Shown: positions 1-9,053, counted from the stretch's first letter. The stretch is DNA of 64,000 nucleotides from Kingella negevensis (GCF_030177895.1 NZ_CP123448.1:2078108-2142107); one strand, 5' to 3'. A program made the numbers and translations. The notes: generated by a model not told the origin, from the sequence alone.

Positions 1-182
1 GCGTGGTGTTGGGGGTTGTCGTGCTCTTCGCCAATCAGCACGATGTCAGCTTGCTTGAGTTGCTCGGCAAGCTGAACGGGTGTGAGGGTTTGCCCTGTGG
101 CGGTTTGGTAGATTGTGCCTGTTGGCTCGGCGTGTGCGAGCGGTAGGGCTAGGGCGATGATGATTAGGAATGGGGTTTTCAT
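1..182 (-). CDS. ChaN-family heme-binding protein, N-terminal part (runs off the window)
   Basis: Reverse-strand reading from ATG at 180-182 gives about 60 residues before the window edge. It begins with a hydrophobic signal peptide ending LPLAHA and continues to the motif ADIVLIGEEHDNPQHH. That GE(E/H)HDN..HH pattern is the hallmark of the ChaN / Tiki superfamily of heme-binding surface proteins, whose first member is Campylobacter ChaN. No lipobox cysteine follows the signal peptide, so this copy may be periplasmic rather than a lipoprotein. It lies 293 bp downstream of a TonB-dependent receptor on the same strand, which fits a shared heme-uptake role. The assignment rests on the motif only because most of the protein is outside the window. 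Confidence 0.75.
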   Translation of the reverse strand, partial: MKTPFLIIIALALPLAHAEPTGTIYQTATGQTLTPVQLAEQLKQADIVLIGEEHDNPQHH

Positions 183-475
183 GGTGGGGTTTTGGGGTTT
201 CAGGCTGCTTTTTGTGTGCGACAAAATGGCATAAACGTAGGGTGTGCCCCACGCACTAAAATCTTCAGGCAGCCTGAAAAATGGGTTAATTTGAAAAATT
301 GGTATACGAGGCGCACCCTACATGCCATATTTTCAGGCTGCATGAAGATGTGCTGGGGCGCGACCCAGTCTACCTTTTTGTTGCATACTCAAAAGTAGCC
401 TAGCACACAGCTCACTAACAGTGGCAAAATCGCCTTTTTGTTGCATACTCAAAAGCAGCCTGAAAACAGGTTTCA
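183..475. repeat. Repeat-rich spacer with a direct repeat and a GTAGGGTGCG-type inverted pair
   Basis: No gene is seen here. A 23-bp direct repeat, cctttttgttgcatactcaa plus aag, occurs at 373-395 and 433-455, exactly 60 bp apart. A degenerate inverted pair (GTAGGGTGTGCCCCACGCAC at 237-256 and its partner at 302-321) belongs to a module family also found at 42.6 and 46.5 kb. Several uptake words (GCAGCCTGAA or complement) are interspersed. Confidence 0.6.
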
Positions 476-2674
476 TTAAAACTGCATCGTAAAACCCGCG
501 TAATACGTTCTTCCGCGACCTGTGCCTTTGTTCGCCCAGTCAGAAGTTGCGCCTGTGTTCCCCGTCCCCAACGTACCACCACTGCTGAGCGGATAGTTGT
601 AAACGGTGTTCGTCAGGTTATCAATGTTGAAGAACAGTTTAGCGTGTTTATTGATGTCGTATTTCGCATACAAATCAAACACTTTTTTGCCGCCTTTGAT
701 TTTGGTGGTGGTGGGCAAATTCAAATCTGTGTCGATGCCTGCTGGTACGGTGTCGTCGCCCATGCGTGTCATGCGCGCACCAACGACGAGTTTGTTATCC
801 AACCAGCGCGAACCCACGTCTAACACAAGCTGGCTTTCAGGCTGCGTTCGTGTGGTGCTGGTAATGTCGGCTAACCAGTCGGTTGGCGTGTCGGTTTTGC
901 TGCGGCTGTAGGCTACGTTGATGTAGCCGCGACCGAAGTCGTAACCGCCTTCAATTTCCCAGCCGTGAATTTTGGTGGTGTCGGTCGCGTTGCGGAATAT
1001 GCCAACTGGAGAAATGTCGCCGCCGTTGTGCACATAATCGTCTAAGCTGCATTTTGCGAAGTTGTTGCACACGTAAAACTGGTCTTGGAAGATGTAATTT
1101 TTCACGCGGTTGTTGAAGTAATTGACTTTCAAACGCGCGGTGTCATTGTCTTTCAGAAAGCCTTGTTTGAAGATGTTGAAACCGATGTCGCGGTTGCGCG
1201 CGGTTTCGCCTCTCAAATAGGGGTTCACGGAATAAGGGTTGTTTTTCAAGTTGTTCACATACATAAACTCTTGCACATTCGGTGCGCGGCTGGTGTGGGC
1301 GTATGTGGCGTAACCTTGCAGCCAGTCTGTGAACTGATACGCTAAACCGAAATAAGGGTTGAAGTGGTTTTCTTTGCTGTTGAAATGCACATTGCCGCCT
1401 TTTGGCAGAACCACTGCGCCATCGTCTTCTGTAGGTGGTAAATAACCTGCGTAGCCGTAGCGTTCGTAACGTGCGCCGCTTGTTACTGTCCATTTGTTCA
1501 ACTTCCATTCTGCTTCAGCAAAAATGTTGGCGGTGTTTTGCTTGCCTGTCGCCAACACGCTTGAGGCTTCGGGATTGTCTAATTTGTCTTCATCTGAGTG
1601 ATAACGGGTGCGCTGGATTTTTGTGCCGTACGTTAAACTCAAATCGCTATCGCCCAATTCAAACGCGGAACGGTTGCTTAAATTGAATGACCACGTTGGG
1701 TTTTTGGTGGTGCGATTTTGGTAGCCGTTGTCCCAGTTTTCTTTTTGGAAATACTGACGGGATTCGCCGTAAGACACGTCTGCGCGTAAATCCACTAAAT
1801 CAGACAAGGGTTTGTAACGGTATTGCAGCAAGCCGCTGTCTGTTGCCACTTCAATGGGAGTGTGGTTGTTGTGCGTACGGCTGCGGTTGCCGATGTAGCT
1901 GAATTTGAAGTTGTGGTAACGGTTGGGCGAATATTCCAGTTTGCCCATAAAGTTTCGTGCGTGAACGCCACTTTCCATGGCTTTGTTGTCTTCCAAGCCA
2001 GCGCCTGCAATGGTTTCGCCAGCACCGTTTTTATAGCCGCCTTTCACTTTGCCACCAAACGCGAGCAATGCGCCAAAGCTGCCTGAATTGGCTAATTCTT
2101 GCTTATGCGCCAGCGCGACCATGCCGTTTGTGCCATAGCCATTTGAACCACGGCGCAAGGTCAAGCGTCCGCCAAAGGATTTGCCTTGTTCCACTAAATC
2201 TGATGGGGCAAGTGTGCGGAAATTCAGGCTGCCACCCAAAGCGTTGCCGCCTGCTGCGCCGTGTGCCAAGCCGCGTTCAATTTCTGCATCTGCCAAAAAG
2301 TCTTCGTTCACGTAAACCGTGTTCCCGTTCCAGCCGTGCGCTGGGTTGGTTTGGTAAAACGTTTGGCTCACGCCATCAATAGTGGTGTTCACGCGCCCGA
2401 AGCCTTCCAAGCCGCGCATGTTCACGGAAATACCGCCTTGCCCAATGTCGTGCTGCGTGAACAGGCTGGGGCTGCTGCGGATGATTTCGTTTAAGTCTCT
2501 GCCAGTTTCATCTTTTTCAATATGCGACACGGCAGACGGGGTTTGATAGGGGCGGTTGATTTTGGAGGCGGTTACTTTGAGACTGGGGAGGTTTTGATTG
2601 GCGGCTGGTGTGGCAGTTTCCGCCCAAGCGTTTGCGCAAAGAATGGCAAGCAAAGAAAGGGTAAAGCGTTTCAT
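476..2674 (-). CDS. TonB-dependent outer-membrane receptor, hemoglobin/heme/transferrin type
   Basis: The 732-residue protein has a signal peptide (MKRFTLSLLAILCANAWA), a plug domain (about residues 45-155, with an SVNMRGLEGFG segment) and a 22-strand-type barrel ending in a terminal aromatic residue (GFTMQF). The sequences SRAPNVQEF and NPYLRGETARNRDIG near residue 490 match the FRAP and NPNL signatures of heme and hemoglobin receptors. It probably carries heme or iron across the outer membrane with energy from TonB-ExbB-ExbD, none of which is in the window. A Fur-like box lies 77 bp upstream and a ChaN-family gene lies downstream, both supporting iron-regulated heme uptake. The exact ligand cannot be fixed from sequence; HpuB/HmbR-like or transferrin-type receptors are alternatives. 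Confidence 0.85.
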   Translation of the reverse strand: MKRFTLSLLAILCANAWAETATPAANQNLPSLKVTASKINRPYQTPSAVSHIEKDETGRDLNEIIRSSPSLFTQHDIGQGGISVNMRGLEGFGRVNTTIDGVSQTFYQTNPAHGWNGNTVYVNEDFLADAEIERGLAHGAAGGNALGGSLNFRTLAPSDLVEQGKSFGGRLTLRRGSNGYGTNGMVALAHKQELANSGSFGALLAFGGKVKGGYKNGAGETIAGAGLEDNKAMESGVHARNFMGKLEYSPNRYHNFKFSYIGNRSRTHNNHTPIEVATDSGLLQYRYKPLSDLVDLRADVSYGESRQYFQKENWDNGYQNRTTKNPTWSFNLSNRSAFELGDSDLSLTYGTKIQRTRYHSDEDKLDNPEASSVLATGKQNTANIFAEAEWKLNKWTVTSGARYERYGYAGYLPPTEDDGAVVLPKGGNVHFNSKENHFNPYFGLAYQFTDWLQGYATYAHTSRAPNVQEFMYVNNLKNNPYSVNPYLRGETARNRDIGFNIFKQGFLKDNDTARLKVNYFNNRVKNYIFQDQFYVCNNFAKCSLDDYVHNGGDISPVGIFRNATDTTKIHGWEIEGGYDFGRGYINVAYSRSKTDTPTDWLADITSTTRTQPESQLVLDVGSRWLDNKLVVGARMTRMGDDTVPAGIDTDLNLPTTTKIKGGKKVFDLYAKYDINKHAKLFFNIDNLTNTVYNYPLSSGGTLGTGNTGATSDWANKGTGRGRTYYAGFTMQF

Positions 2675-2750
2675 CCGTTCTCTCTATTTCTTCAGAATGA
2701 TTAATTACATGCTCACAAAATCAAATTATTTCTAAAATTTTAAGACAAAT

Positions 2751-2769
2751 AAAAATCATTATCAATATT
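2751..2769 (-). promoter_or_regulatory. Fur-box-like operator of the TonB-dependent receptor
   Basis: The sequence aaaaatcattatcaatatt contains the TCATTATC core of the Fur consensus GATAATGATAATCATTATC. It lies about 77-95 bp upstream of the receptor start within an AT-rich stretch, where a Fur-repressed promoter is expected. Several positions differ from consensus, so this is a moderate call. Confidence 0.55.
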
Positions 2770-2810
2770 TTGTAGGGAAAGTTAAGAGATTAAAATAGAG
2801 CAAATAAACG

Positions 2811-2844
2811 AAAAAAGCCCTTGCGAGGGGGCAGGGGCTCTTTT
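2811..2844 (-). terminator. Rho-independent terminator after the flippase gene
   Basis: Read on the minus strand, AGCCCCTGC and GCAAGGGCT form a 9-bp stem with one mismatch around a CCCCTC loop, followed by six T. It lies 36 bp beyond the stop of the flippase gene. Confidence 0.75.
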
Positions 2845-2879
2845 CAGGCTGCAAAAGCATTACGAGTTTCGTAAAGATT

Positions 2880-4079
2880 TCAGGCTGCTTTGATATGTTG
2901 TGAAACGCGATGATACAAAATCGGCAAAATGGTGATATTGCCAATAATCATGGCAAGCGGAATCCATTGAATACCAACCAGCGAAGTGGCAAACAGTGCA
3001 ACCAAATAAACAACGGTGGATAACACAGAAATAGTCGCAATGCGTTTGTTTTCGCCATGATAAAACAGGAAATTGACGAGCAAATAATAGGGGATTGTGA
3101 ACCCAAATCCGAGCAAAAACAGCAAGATGTAGTATTTCACACCGAGATATTGTGCGCCCAAAATCCAAACGTATAGTTTTTCAGGCAGCAAAAAGGCGAT
3201 AAATGTGGGAATGGGGACAGCAATCAGGCTAAATAACGCAAATTTGCGGACTTTTTCGGCGTTCAGGCTACCTTGTTTCAGGGCTTGATAATAGTGCGGC
3301 ACGGTGGCTTTGTTCACGGCGAGCAGTAGAATGCTGAGTATGCTGGCAAGCTGCAAACCTGCGGAATAAATGCCGAGCTGTTCGGCTGGATAGTGCTGAT
3401 AAATGACGATTCGGTCTAGCTGACCTTTCACAAAGCCGCTGGCGTGGTGCAGGACGAGCGGTAAACCAAAAGTTAAAACATAGCAGCCTGCAAGTTTGAG
3501 TTTTCTGAAATTTTGGCGGCTTTGTGTTTTGGGGATTAGGCAATAGGCGGCGATGGACACGGCTGCGTTGCCGAGAAATAGGGCGGCGAAACGCATGGCA
3601 ATCGGTGCGGCGACGGTGGTTTCCAAAATCAGCACGGTGAGCAGACTGGTAAACACGCCGTTTGTGGTTTGGATGAGGGTGTAGGGCAGGGCGCGTTTTT
3701 GGCATTGGCGCAGGGCAAGTTGTACACCTAGCACGGTTTGGGCGGCGGCGGCGCAAATCACGGCGGCGATTGTGAGCGATTGTGTGATTGCGGCGAAAAT
3801 CAGGGCGAGCGTTGCCATGAGCGCGGTGTAGCCGTAGCCTGCGAGCATGATGTTGTTTAGGTTGCGCTTGCCGTACACATAAAAATAGCGTGTCAGTGCA
3901 CCGTCTTGGCTGAGTCCAAAAACGATGATGAGTAGGGAGCAGATGGTTTGATAATACGAGAGTTCGCCGAAGCCTGCTGCGCCGAATTTGCGTGTGAGAT
4001 AGGGCAACAAGAGAAAGGGTAGGGCTTTAGCGGCAAGTTCGCCGAATAGGTAGATGAAGCTGTCTTTTAGGATTTTCAT
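2880..4079 (-). CDS. Wzx-type oligosaccharide flippase (MATE/MOP superfamily)
   Basis: This 399-residue integral membrane protein has about 12 hydrophobic segments spread evenly along its length and the N-terminal pattern of polysaccharide flippases (DSFIYLFGELAAKALPFLLL, then YLTRKFGAAGFGELSYYQT). It should flip an undecaprenyl-linked oligosaccharide from the cytoplasmic to the periplasmic side of the inner membrane. It is the last gene of a minus-strand run that includes glycosyltransferases and an initiating sugar transferase, and a terminator follows it. The gene ends in a GCAGCCTGAA word that encodes its last residues. Substrate identity is not visible; it could serve O-antigen, capsule or protein-glycosylation lipids (Neisseria PglF is one comparable flippase). 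Confidence 0.85.
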   Translation of the reverse strand: MKILKDSFIYLFGELAAKALPFLLLPYLTRKFGAAGFGELSYYQTICSLLIIVFGLSQDGALTRYFYVYGKRNLNNIMLAGYGYTALMATLALIFAAITQSLTIAAVICAAAAQTVLGVQLALRQCQKRALPYTLIQTTNGVFTSLLTVLILETTVAAPIAMRFAALFLGNAAVSIAAYCLIPKTQSRQNFRKLKLAGCYVLTFGLPLVLHHASGFVKGQLDRIVIYQHYPAEQLGIYSAGLQLASILSILLLAVNKATVPHYYQALKQGSLNAEKVRKFALFSLIAVPIPTFIAFLLPEKLYVWILGAQYLGVKYYILLFLLGFGFTIPYYLLVNFLFYHGENKRIATISVLSTVVYLVALFATSLVGIQWIPLAMIIGNITILPILYHRVSQHIKAA

Positions 4080-4088
4080 GATGATGTT

Positions 4089-4114
4089 GCAGCCTGAAAA
4101 TGTTTTCAGGCTGC
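4089..4114. repeat. Inverted pair of uptake words between flippase and glycosyltransferase
   Basis: GCAGCCTGAAAA and its complement TTTTCAGGCTGC form a 12-bp perfect stem with a 2-base loop. A T-run follows on the plus strand only, so it would terminate plus-strand rather than the local minus-strand transcription. Confidence 0.7.
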
Positions 4115-4131
4115 TTTTGTTAATGGGGTTT

Positions 4132-5382
4132 TCAGGCTGCGAAGTTTACTAATCTAAACCGCCATTGTGCCATGCTGTGTTCGGGGTTTAAATCGTTGGT
4201 GTAGAACGTGATTTCTTCGCCGCTTTTTATGGTAAACGTGAGCCAGAAATTGTGCTTGAATTTGAAATCGGTGATTTCGCCTGTGGATTGTTGTGCTATG
4301 GCTACTTGACATAAATGACGGTTTAACACAGTTTGTAAGGCAGCCTGAAAAGTGATGTCGTAATCGTGCGGGTTGTGCAACGTGAATTTGCTGTAACCTG
4401 ATGCGCGAATGAGGATTTCGTCGTTTTGGCATTCGGTTTCTATGCTGTTTTCTATCATCACTTGGCGGACGATAAGCGTAGGGGAATGCGACGCGCTTTG
4501 GTGTGTTAAGGCTTCAACGGGAATGTTTTGTGGTGTGAATGGGCGATGACGGAATTTTTTGCCTGCTGCATGGTAGCGTTCGCCATGATAAACGGAGTAT
4601 TCGTAATCGTGTCGCCCCCAACGGCGCAAGTTGCCTGCCACGTGTATGCCTTCTACGGGTTCGCCGTTGAGCGTGAAACGGTGGGTTTCTTTTTCAGGCT
4701 GCTTGCCTTGTTCGCTTAAATTGCTGATTTGTAAGCCCCATGTGGGTAGGCAATTGTAGCGTTCAGGCAGCCGTGCCACGCCATTTTGGTCGATGGCGTA
4801 TAGGTTAAAGGCGGTGGTATCTACGCCGTATTCGATTTTGAATTGGTTTTCTGTGAGCAGGGTGTCTAAATATTGGCTGTATTTTTGCCATGCTAATGGA
4901 TAGCCGATTAATACGCCGACTTGATAGGGGTAGCCGTTTTGTTGCATGAGTTGGTTGATTTTGTTGCGAACACGGTCTCTTCCGTAATCTTGTGCGCAGT
5001 TAAAAATGAAATTGGCACAGGAAACGTCATACGCGGCGTAGAGTTTTTCTGGGTCTTGGATTGGGTTGAATACGGATAGATGTGAATTGGGAAACCAAAT
5101 GTCGGTGTCGTAAAGTGCGACGCGGTCAAATTCGCCTGATTGGGCGATTTGGGCGGCTGTCCATTGGCGGTCGATGGTGATGTCTTGAAAATGATGGGCA
5201 GCCTGAAAAACTAAGTAGCCATTTTCATGCAAGACGTTTTGTTTTTCTTCGGACAAACCGTAGCTAATCACGCCAACGTTGCCTGAAAAATCGGTGTCGG
5301 CTAGGCTGAGAAAAAAGGGAATGGCTTGGTTGTACCAAAAGTGATAGTTGTTATTGATGGCGGTTAGGATTAGGTTTTTCAT
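4132..5382 (-). CDS. Putative glycosyltransferase of unrecognised family
   Basis: I do not recognise the exact family of this 416-residue soluble protein. Residues 1-230 look like a nucleotide-sugar-binding GT-A fold: it opens MKNLILTAINNNYHFWYNQAI and has FDRVALYDTDIWFPNSHL, where the DTD triplet resembles the metal-binding DxD motif. The C-terminal 130 residues look like a separate beta-rich domain with a run of short strands (SGYSKFTLHNPHDYDITF). There is no signal peptide or membrane segment. Its place between a flippase and galE implies a sugar-transfer step on a lipid-linked glycan. The function is inferred mainly from context; a non-enzymatic or glycan-modifying role remains possible. 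Confidence 0.55.
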   Translation of the reverse strand: MKNLILTAINNNYHFWYNQAIPFFLSLADTDFSGNVGVISYGLSEEKQNVLHENGYLVFQAAHHFQDITIDRQWTAAQIAQSGEFDRVALYDTDIWFPNSHLSVFNPIQDPEKLYAAYDVSCANFIFNCAQDYGRDRVRNKINQLMQQNGYPYQVGVLIGYPLAWQKYSQYLDTLLTENQFKIEYGVDTTAFNLYAIDQNGVARLPERYNCLPTWGLQISNLSEQGKQPEKETHRFTLNGEPVEGIHVAGNLRRWGRHDYEYSVYHGERYHAAGKKFRHRPFTPQNIPVEALTHQSASHSPTLIVRQVMIENSIETECQNDEILIRASGYSKFTLHNPHDYDITFQAALQTVLNRHLCQVAIAQQSTGEITDFKFKHNFWLTFTIKSGEEITFYTNDLNPEHSMAQWRFRLVNFAA

Positions 5383-5507
5383 GGTGTTTTTTGTGAATGG
5401 TTAAAGATTTTCAGGCTGCATTTTATCGGAAAAATGCAGCCCATATGTAGGCAATTGGTTTTCAGGCTGCGTTGAGTTTGTATCACAAAAAGCAGCCTGA
5501 AAATTAT

Positions 5508-6524
5508 TTAGTCTTCATACCCATTTGGGTTATTAGATTGCCAACGCCATGCGTCAATCATCATCGTGTTTAAATCACGTTCTGCCGTCCAACCTAAATC
5601 TGTTTTGGCTTTGGCTGGGTCGGAATAACACGCAGCAATATCGCCTGCGCGTCGCGGTTTAATCGCATAAGGCACTTTTTGCCCAGATGCTTGCTCAAAC
5701 GCTTTCACGATGTCCAATACGGAATAACCTTGCCCTGTGCCGAGATTGTAGATGTGTACGCCTGCGCTTTGGGCTTTGGTATTCAGGGCTTTTAAATGCC
5801 CGATTGCCAAATCTTGAACGTGAATGTAATCGCGAACACCTGTGCCGTCTGGGGTGTCGTAGTCGTTGCCAAATACGGCAAGTTCTTTTAGTTTGCCTGC
5901 GGCGACTTGGCAAACGTATGGCAGCAAGTTGTTGGGAATGCCGTTCGGTTGTTCGCCGATTTTGCCGCTTGGGTGCGCGCCAATTGGGTTGAAATAGCGC
6001 AGGATAATCACGCTCCAACGTGGGTCGGCGTGTTGCAAGTCCATCATCATGCGTTCCATCATGTATTTTGATGTGCCATAAGGGTTGGTTGTGCCGCCTG
6101 TTTTGCAGCTTTCTGTGATTGGCACAATTTCTGGGTCGCCATACACGGTGGCAGACGAGCTGAACACGATACTAAACACGCCTGCTTTGCTCATTTCTTC
6201 CAATAAAACAAGGCTGCCTGAAACGTTGTTGTCGTAATAACGCAAGGGTTGCGCCACGCTTTCGCCCACGGCTTTGAGGGCGGCGAAGTGAATCACGCTA
6301 TCGATTTTGTGTTCACTGAAAATTTGTTGCAATAGGGCGCGGTCGCGGATGTCACCTTGATAAAATACGAGCGTTTTGCCTGTGATTTCGTTGATTCGAG
6401 TCAGCACTTTGGCTGATGAATTGCATAAGTTGTCCAATATAATGGGGTTGTGTCCTGCGTTTAACAGTTCCACTACGGTGTGTGAGCCGATAAAGCCTGC
6501 GCCGCCTGTTACGAGAATGTTCAT
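5508..6524 (-). CDS. galE: UDP-glucose 4-epimerase GalE
   Basis: This 338-residue short-chain dehydrogenase interconverts UDP-glucose and UDP-galactose (and in some members the GlcNAc/GalNAc pair) in the cytoplasm with tightly bound NAD. The Rossmann motif [10 protein letters not shown] lies at residues 6-15, the catalytic serine segment SSSATVYG at 122-129, and the catalytic YxxxK pair is Y149/K153. Length is normal for the family. It lies inside a glycan locus, so it probably supplies UDP-galactose for the neighbouring transferases. The start ATG has a GGAAACC-type Shine-Dalgarno a few bases upstream. Confidence 0.97.
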   Translation of the reverse strand: MNILVTGGAGFIGSHTVVELLNAGHNPIILDNLCNSSAKVLTRINEITGKTLVFYQGDIRDRALLQQIFSEHKIDSVIHFAALKAVGESVAQPLRYYDNNVSGSLVLLEEMSKAGVFSIVFSSSATVYGDPEIVPITESCKTGGTTNPYGTSKYMMERMMMDLQHADPRWSVIILRYFNPIGAHPSGKIGEQPNGIPNNLLPYVCQVAAGKLKELAVFGNDYDTPDGTGVRDYIHVQDLAIGHLKALNTKAQSAGVHIYNLGTGQGYSVLDIVKAFEQASGQKVPYAIKPRRAGDIAACYSDPAKAKTDLGWTAERDLNTMMIDAWRWQSNNPNGYED

Positions 6525-6576
6525 GGTGGTTTCCTTTGTTCAAAATGATTGAAAATGATATTTTTGCAAAACTGTT

Positions 6577-6600
6577 GTAGGTCGGTTTTCCAAGCCGACT
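6577..6600. repeat. Single GTAGGTCGG-type palindromic module
   Basis: GTAGGTCGG followed by TTTTCCAAG and CCGAC makes a short stem (GTCGG/CCGAC). It is half of the paired module family described at 18032-18103 and 54405-54494, placed between galE and the sugar transferase gene. Confidence 0.5.
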
Positions 6601-6626
6601 TTTTGTTTTCAGGCTGCCTGAAAACC

Positions 6627-7859
6627 TCAACGCGCCCCAAAGCCTGTCAAAATCGTCTTAATCGTTTTAAAAATAATCAAAATATCCAGCGATAACGAAA
6701 AGTGTTTGATGTAGTAAAAATCGTGTTCCAGCTTGATTTGTGTTTCGTCTTCGTTGCCTGCATAGCCTTGCGTAACCTGCGCCCAGCCCGACAACCCCGG
6801 TTTCACAATATGGCGATAATTATAAAACGGAATGCGCTCATTGAATTGTTCTACAAACACTTTTTGCTCTGGGCGAGGGCCGATTAAGCTCATGTCGCCG
6901 CGCAAAATATTCCAAAATTGCGGCAATTCGTCCAAGCGCGTTTTGCGGATAAACTTGCCAACGCGCGTGATTCGGGCGTCGCCCACTTGCGCAAGTTTTG
7001 CGCCGTCTTTTTCGGAATCGAGCGTCATGCTGCGGAATTTGTAGATTTTGAACTCGTGTCCGCCTTGCCCAACGCGGTTTTGCACGAAAAATATGCTGCC
7101 TGCGCTTTCGCTGCGAATGGCGATGGCGGTGGCTATCATCAGCGGCACGGTGAGCGGTGCGCTGATGATAATCAGGAAAATATCCAACACGCGCTTCACG
7201 AGCATATAGCGCGGACTGGGTAGCAATGAGCCTAAGTCGTTTTCATACATGTGGCGGATTTTGACGCGCCCTGTGAGCGATTCTTCGATTTGGCGAATGT
7301 TGTAAACGGCGATTCCGCGCAGGGTGCAATCGGCGAGAAAGCGTTGCCAATCGGGGGAAAGGTCGTTGCTGTGCAAATCGGCGACGATGGCGCGTAGGCG
7401 GTTTTCAGGCAGCGTGGGTTGGTCTAGGCGTTGCCATTCTACGTTTGGGATTTCGGCGGCGTGGGTGGCGCGTCCGAGTGGTATGTATGCCATGCGTGGG
7501 GTGCGGTGGCGGCTGATGTAGAAGTCGGCTAGAAAGAAGACGGCGGTAATCAGTCCGTTGGCAATCACGAAGCTGTTTGAGAATGTGATGAATAACACGC
7601 CGCTGACGGCAAATACGCTGCTGTATGCGATACCGACGGCGGGCAGAATGTTCAGCCAGGTTTGTTTGCCAGGGAAGGCGCGGAGGGTGGTGATGGATAC
7701 GGCAGTGGTTAAATAGGCGATGAAACAGATGATTGCGCTGTTAATCACTTTGGTGTCGTGGGGGTGGATGTCTTTGACGGATAGGTAGAGTTCTGCAGTG
7801 AGCGCGATGAGTAACACGCCGATAATCAGTCGGATAAAGAGAGACGGGGTGGGTTTCAT
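6627..7859 (-). CDS. Polyprenyl-phosphate sugar-1-phosphate transferase (WbaP/PglC-like)
   Basis: This 410-residue membrane enzyme should start glycan assembly by moving a sugar-1-phosphate from a UDP-sugar to undecaprenyl phosphate. Four hydrophobic segments lie at about residues 8-27, 38-59, 72-92 and 97-113, then a cytoplasmic linker, then a re-entrant hydrophobic segment (about 222-248) that opens the bacterial sugar transferase domain. Hallmark motifs are KFRSM (274-278), RKTRLDELPQFWNIL (305-319) and GDMSLIGPRPE (321-331). The four N-terminal membrane segments put it in the long WbaP-like class rather than the short PglC class. It lies upstream of galE in the same orientation. The sugar (galactose, GlcNAc or a diacetamido sugar) is not determinable here. 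Confidence 0.9.
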   Translation of the reverse strand: MKPTPSLFIRLIIGVLLIALTAELYLSVKDIHPHDTKVINSAIICFIAYLTTAVSITTLRAFPGKQTWLNILPAVGIAYSSVFAVSGVLFITFSNSFVIANGLITAVFFLADFYISRHRTPRMAYIPLGRATHAAEIPNVEWQRLDQPTLPENRLRAIVADLHSNDLSPDWQRFLADCTLRGIAVYNIRQIEESLTGRVKIRHMYENDLGSLLPSPRYMLVKRVLDIFLIIISAPLTVPLMIATAIAIRSESAGSIFFVQNRVGQGGHEFKIYKFRSMTLDSEKDGAKLAQVGDARITRVGKFIRKTRLDELPQFWNILRGDMSLIGPRPEQKVFVEQFNERIPFYNYRHIVKPGLSGWAQVTQGYAGNEDETQIKLEHDFYYIKHFSLSLDILIIFKTIKTILTGFGAR

Positions 7860-8152
7860 GTGGTTTTTGATTGCAGCCTGAAAAATGGGATTATAACGGT
7901 TTCAGGCTGCGTTTTGGGGGTTGTGTATTTTGTACGGTTTTCATGCTTTTAAAGCGCAATAAAAAACCGCCTACGTTGCTCCTGTAAAGTGTTAATCACT
8001 TGGCAAGTGCAACACAAAAACCCCTGTTCCAGCAGGGGTTTTGTGTTATCCCTGCCTCCCAGTTTCACCGTTTTGCAACGGCGAAGGCGTGATTATTTCT
8101 AATTTATTCTCTCTAATCAAATCCCCGTCAAAAGCTATTCAGGCAGCTTGAT
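7860..8152. other. Gene-free spacer with alternative stem-loops
   Basis: The spacer holds uptake words near its left end and, at 7987-8009, three mutually complementary pentamers (AAGTG, CACTT, AAGTG) able to form two competing stems just before the strong hairpin at 8011-8048. I see no start codon with a ribosome binding site and no tRNA-like fold. Confidence 0.4.
8011..8048. terminator. Bidirectional hairpin terminator
   Basis: AACACAAAAACCCCTG and CAGGGGTTTTGTGTT pair around a TTCCAG loop. The stem is strong, with an A-run on one arm and a T-run on the other. It lies between the convergently useful 3' end of the GT2 gene and the spacer before the sugar transferase gene. Confidence 0.7.
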
Positions 8153-8959
8153 TTATTTCCTGATAGCTTGATAAACCCCACGTAACCATTTCGCAGGCAA
8201 CACACGCGGCACACTTCTCAACAAAAAACACCCAAACGCGGGCAATGCAGCCTGAAAACGCAATCTGTGTTTTAAACGCATGAGCTGCCATTCGCTCTGC
8301 ACATATTGCCAACCGCGGCGACGTTCCAACATGGCGTTGCCTGTTCGCGCGTAAACAAGGGTTTGCGGCAGATTGGCGGCGGTTGCGCCGTTTGAGAGCA
8401 TTCGCAGCCACAGGTTGTAGTCTTCCATAAACAGATGATGTTGATAGCCGCCTGCTTGTTGCACAGTAGTTTTTGTGTAGGCGACTGTCATGTGGTTGAA
8501 TGGGTTGCGCTTTTTGGCGAACGAGATGATTTCAGGCTGCGTTTGTGGGACGATTCGGGCGTGTTGGGCGTGTTCGGGATTTTGGGCGAACTCGGCGATT
8601 TGTCCGCCCAAAAGTTGCACGTTGGGATTTTGGGCGATGTATTGGCATTGCTCGGCGAATCGGGTGGGGGTGGCGATGTCGTCTGTGTCCATGCGGAACA
8701 CCCATTCGTGCGTGCAATGTTGCAGCCCGAAATTGAGTGCTTTGCCTAGCCCTACGTTTTCAGGCAGCCTGAAAATGTTGAGCGGTAGAATGGGCTGGAA
8801 GTGGTCTAGCACGGCTTGCAATTCGGGCGTGATGTTGCCATCTAGCACGATGATGATTTCGCTGGCGCGTTGGGTTTGGTCGGCTAGGCTTTGCAGGGAT
8901 TGGCGGAGGTTTTCAGGCTGCTCTTTGATGTAGAGCGACATTAGGACGGTGAAGTTCAT
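8153..8959 (-). CDS. Family 2 glycosyltransferase
   Basis: From the chosen ATG at 8957-8959 the protein is 268 residues and opens MNFTVLMSLYIKEQPENLRQS, the usual GT2 start. The GT-A motifs are present: IIIVLDGN near residue 38, then FRMDTDDIATPTRF around 90-103 with the metal-binding DTDD, and MEDYNLWLRM near 180 (the ED acidic general-base region). An upstream in-frame extension to 9028 was rejected because it covers a palindromic repeat (8965-9035) and encodes a low-complexity Pro-rich leader. It probably adds a hexose or HexNAc to the lipid-linked glycan made by this locus. No membrane anchor is evident except a weakly hydrophobic C-terminal segment. Confidence 0.9.
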   Translation of the reverse strand: MNFTVLMSLYIKEQPENLRQSLQSLADQTQRASEIIIVLDGNITPELQAVLDHFQPILPLNIFRLPENVGLGKALNFGLQHCTHEWVFRMDTDDIATPTRFAEQCQYIAQNPNVQLLGGQIAEFAQNPEHAQHARIVPQTQPEIISFAKKRNPFNHMTVAYTKTTVQQAGGYQHHLFMEDYNLWLRMLSNGATAANLPQTLVYARTGNAMLERRRGWQYVQSEWQLMRLKHRLRFQAALPAFGCFLLRSVPRVLPAKWLRGVYQAIRK

Positions 8960-8964
8960 GTTCG

Positions 8965-9035
8965 ATGGAGTGCGGGCAGCTTGCCCGCAAAGTGGTGGGG
9001 GTGGGGTGTTTGTGGGCTGGCAGCCCACGTTCCAT
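8965..9035. repeat. Paired palindromic module (ATGGAG-TGCGGGCAGC... type)
   Basis: TGCGGGCAGCTTGCCCGCA (8971-8989) and GTGGGCTGGCAGCCCAC (9012-9028) are two perfect hairpins bounded by inverted ATGGAG...TTCCAT ends. It lies directly upstream of the GT2 start codon. Confidence 0.6.
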
Positions 9036-9053
9036 TTTCAAGTAGCCTGAAAA

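Noticed and set aside
8960-9028. N-terminal extension of the GT2 gene
   Set aside because: It lies in a palindromic repeat and encodes a non-homologous Pro-rich leader; the ATG at 8957-8959 begins the conserved domain.
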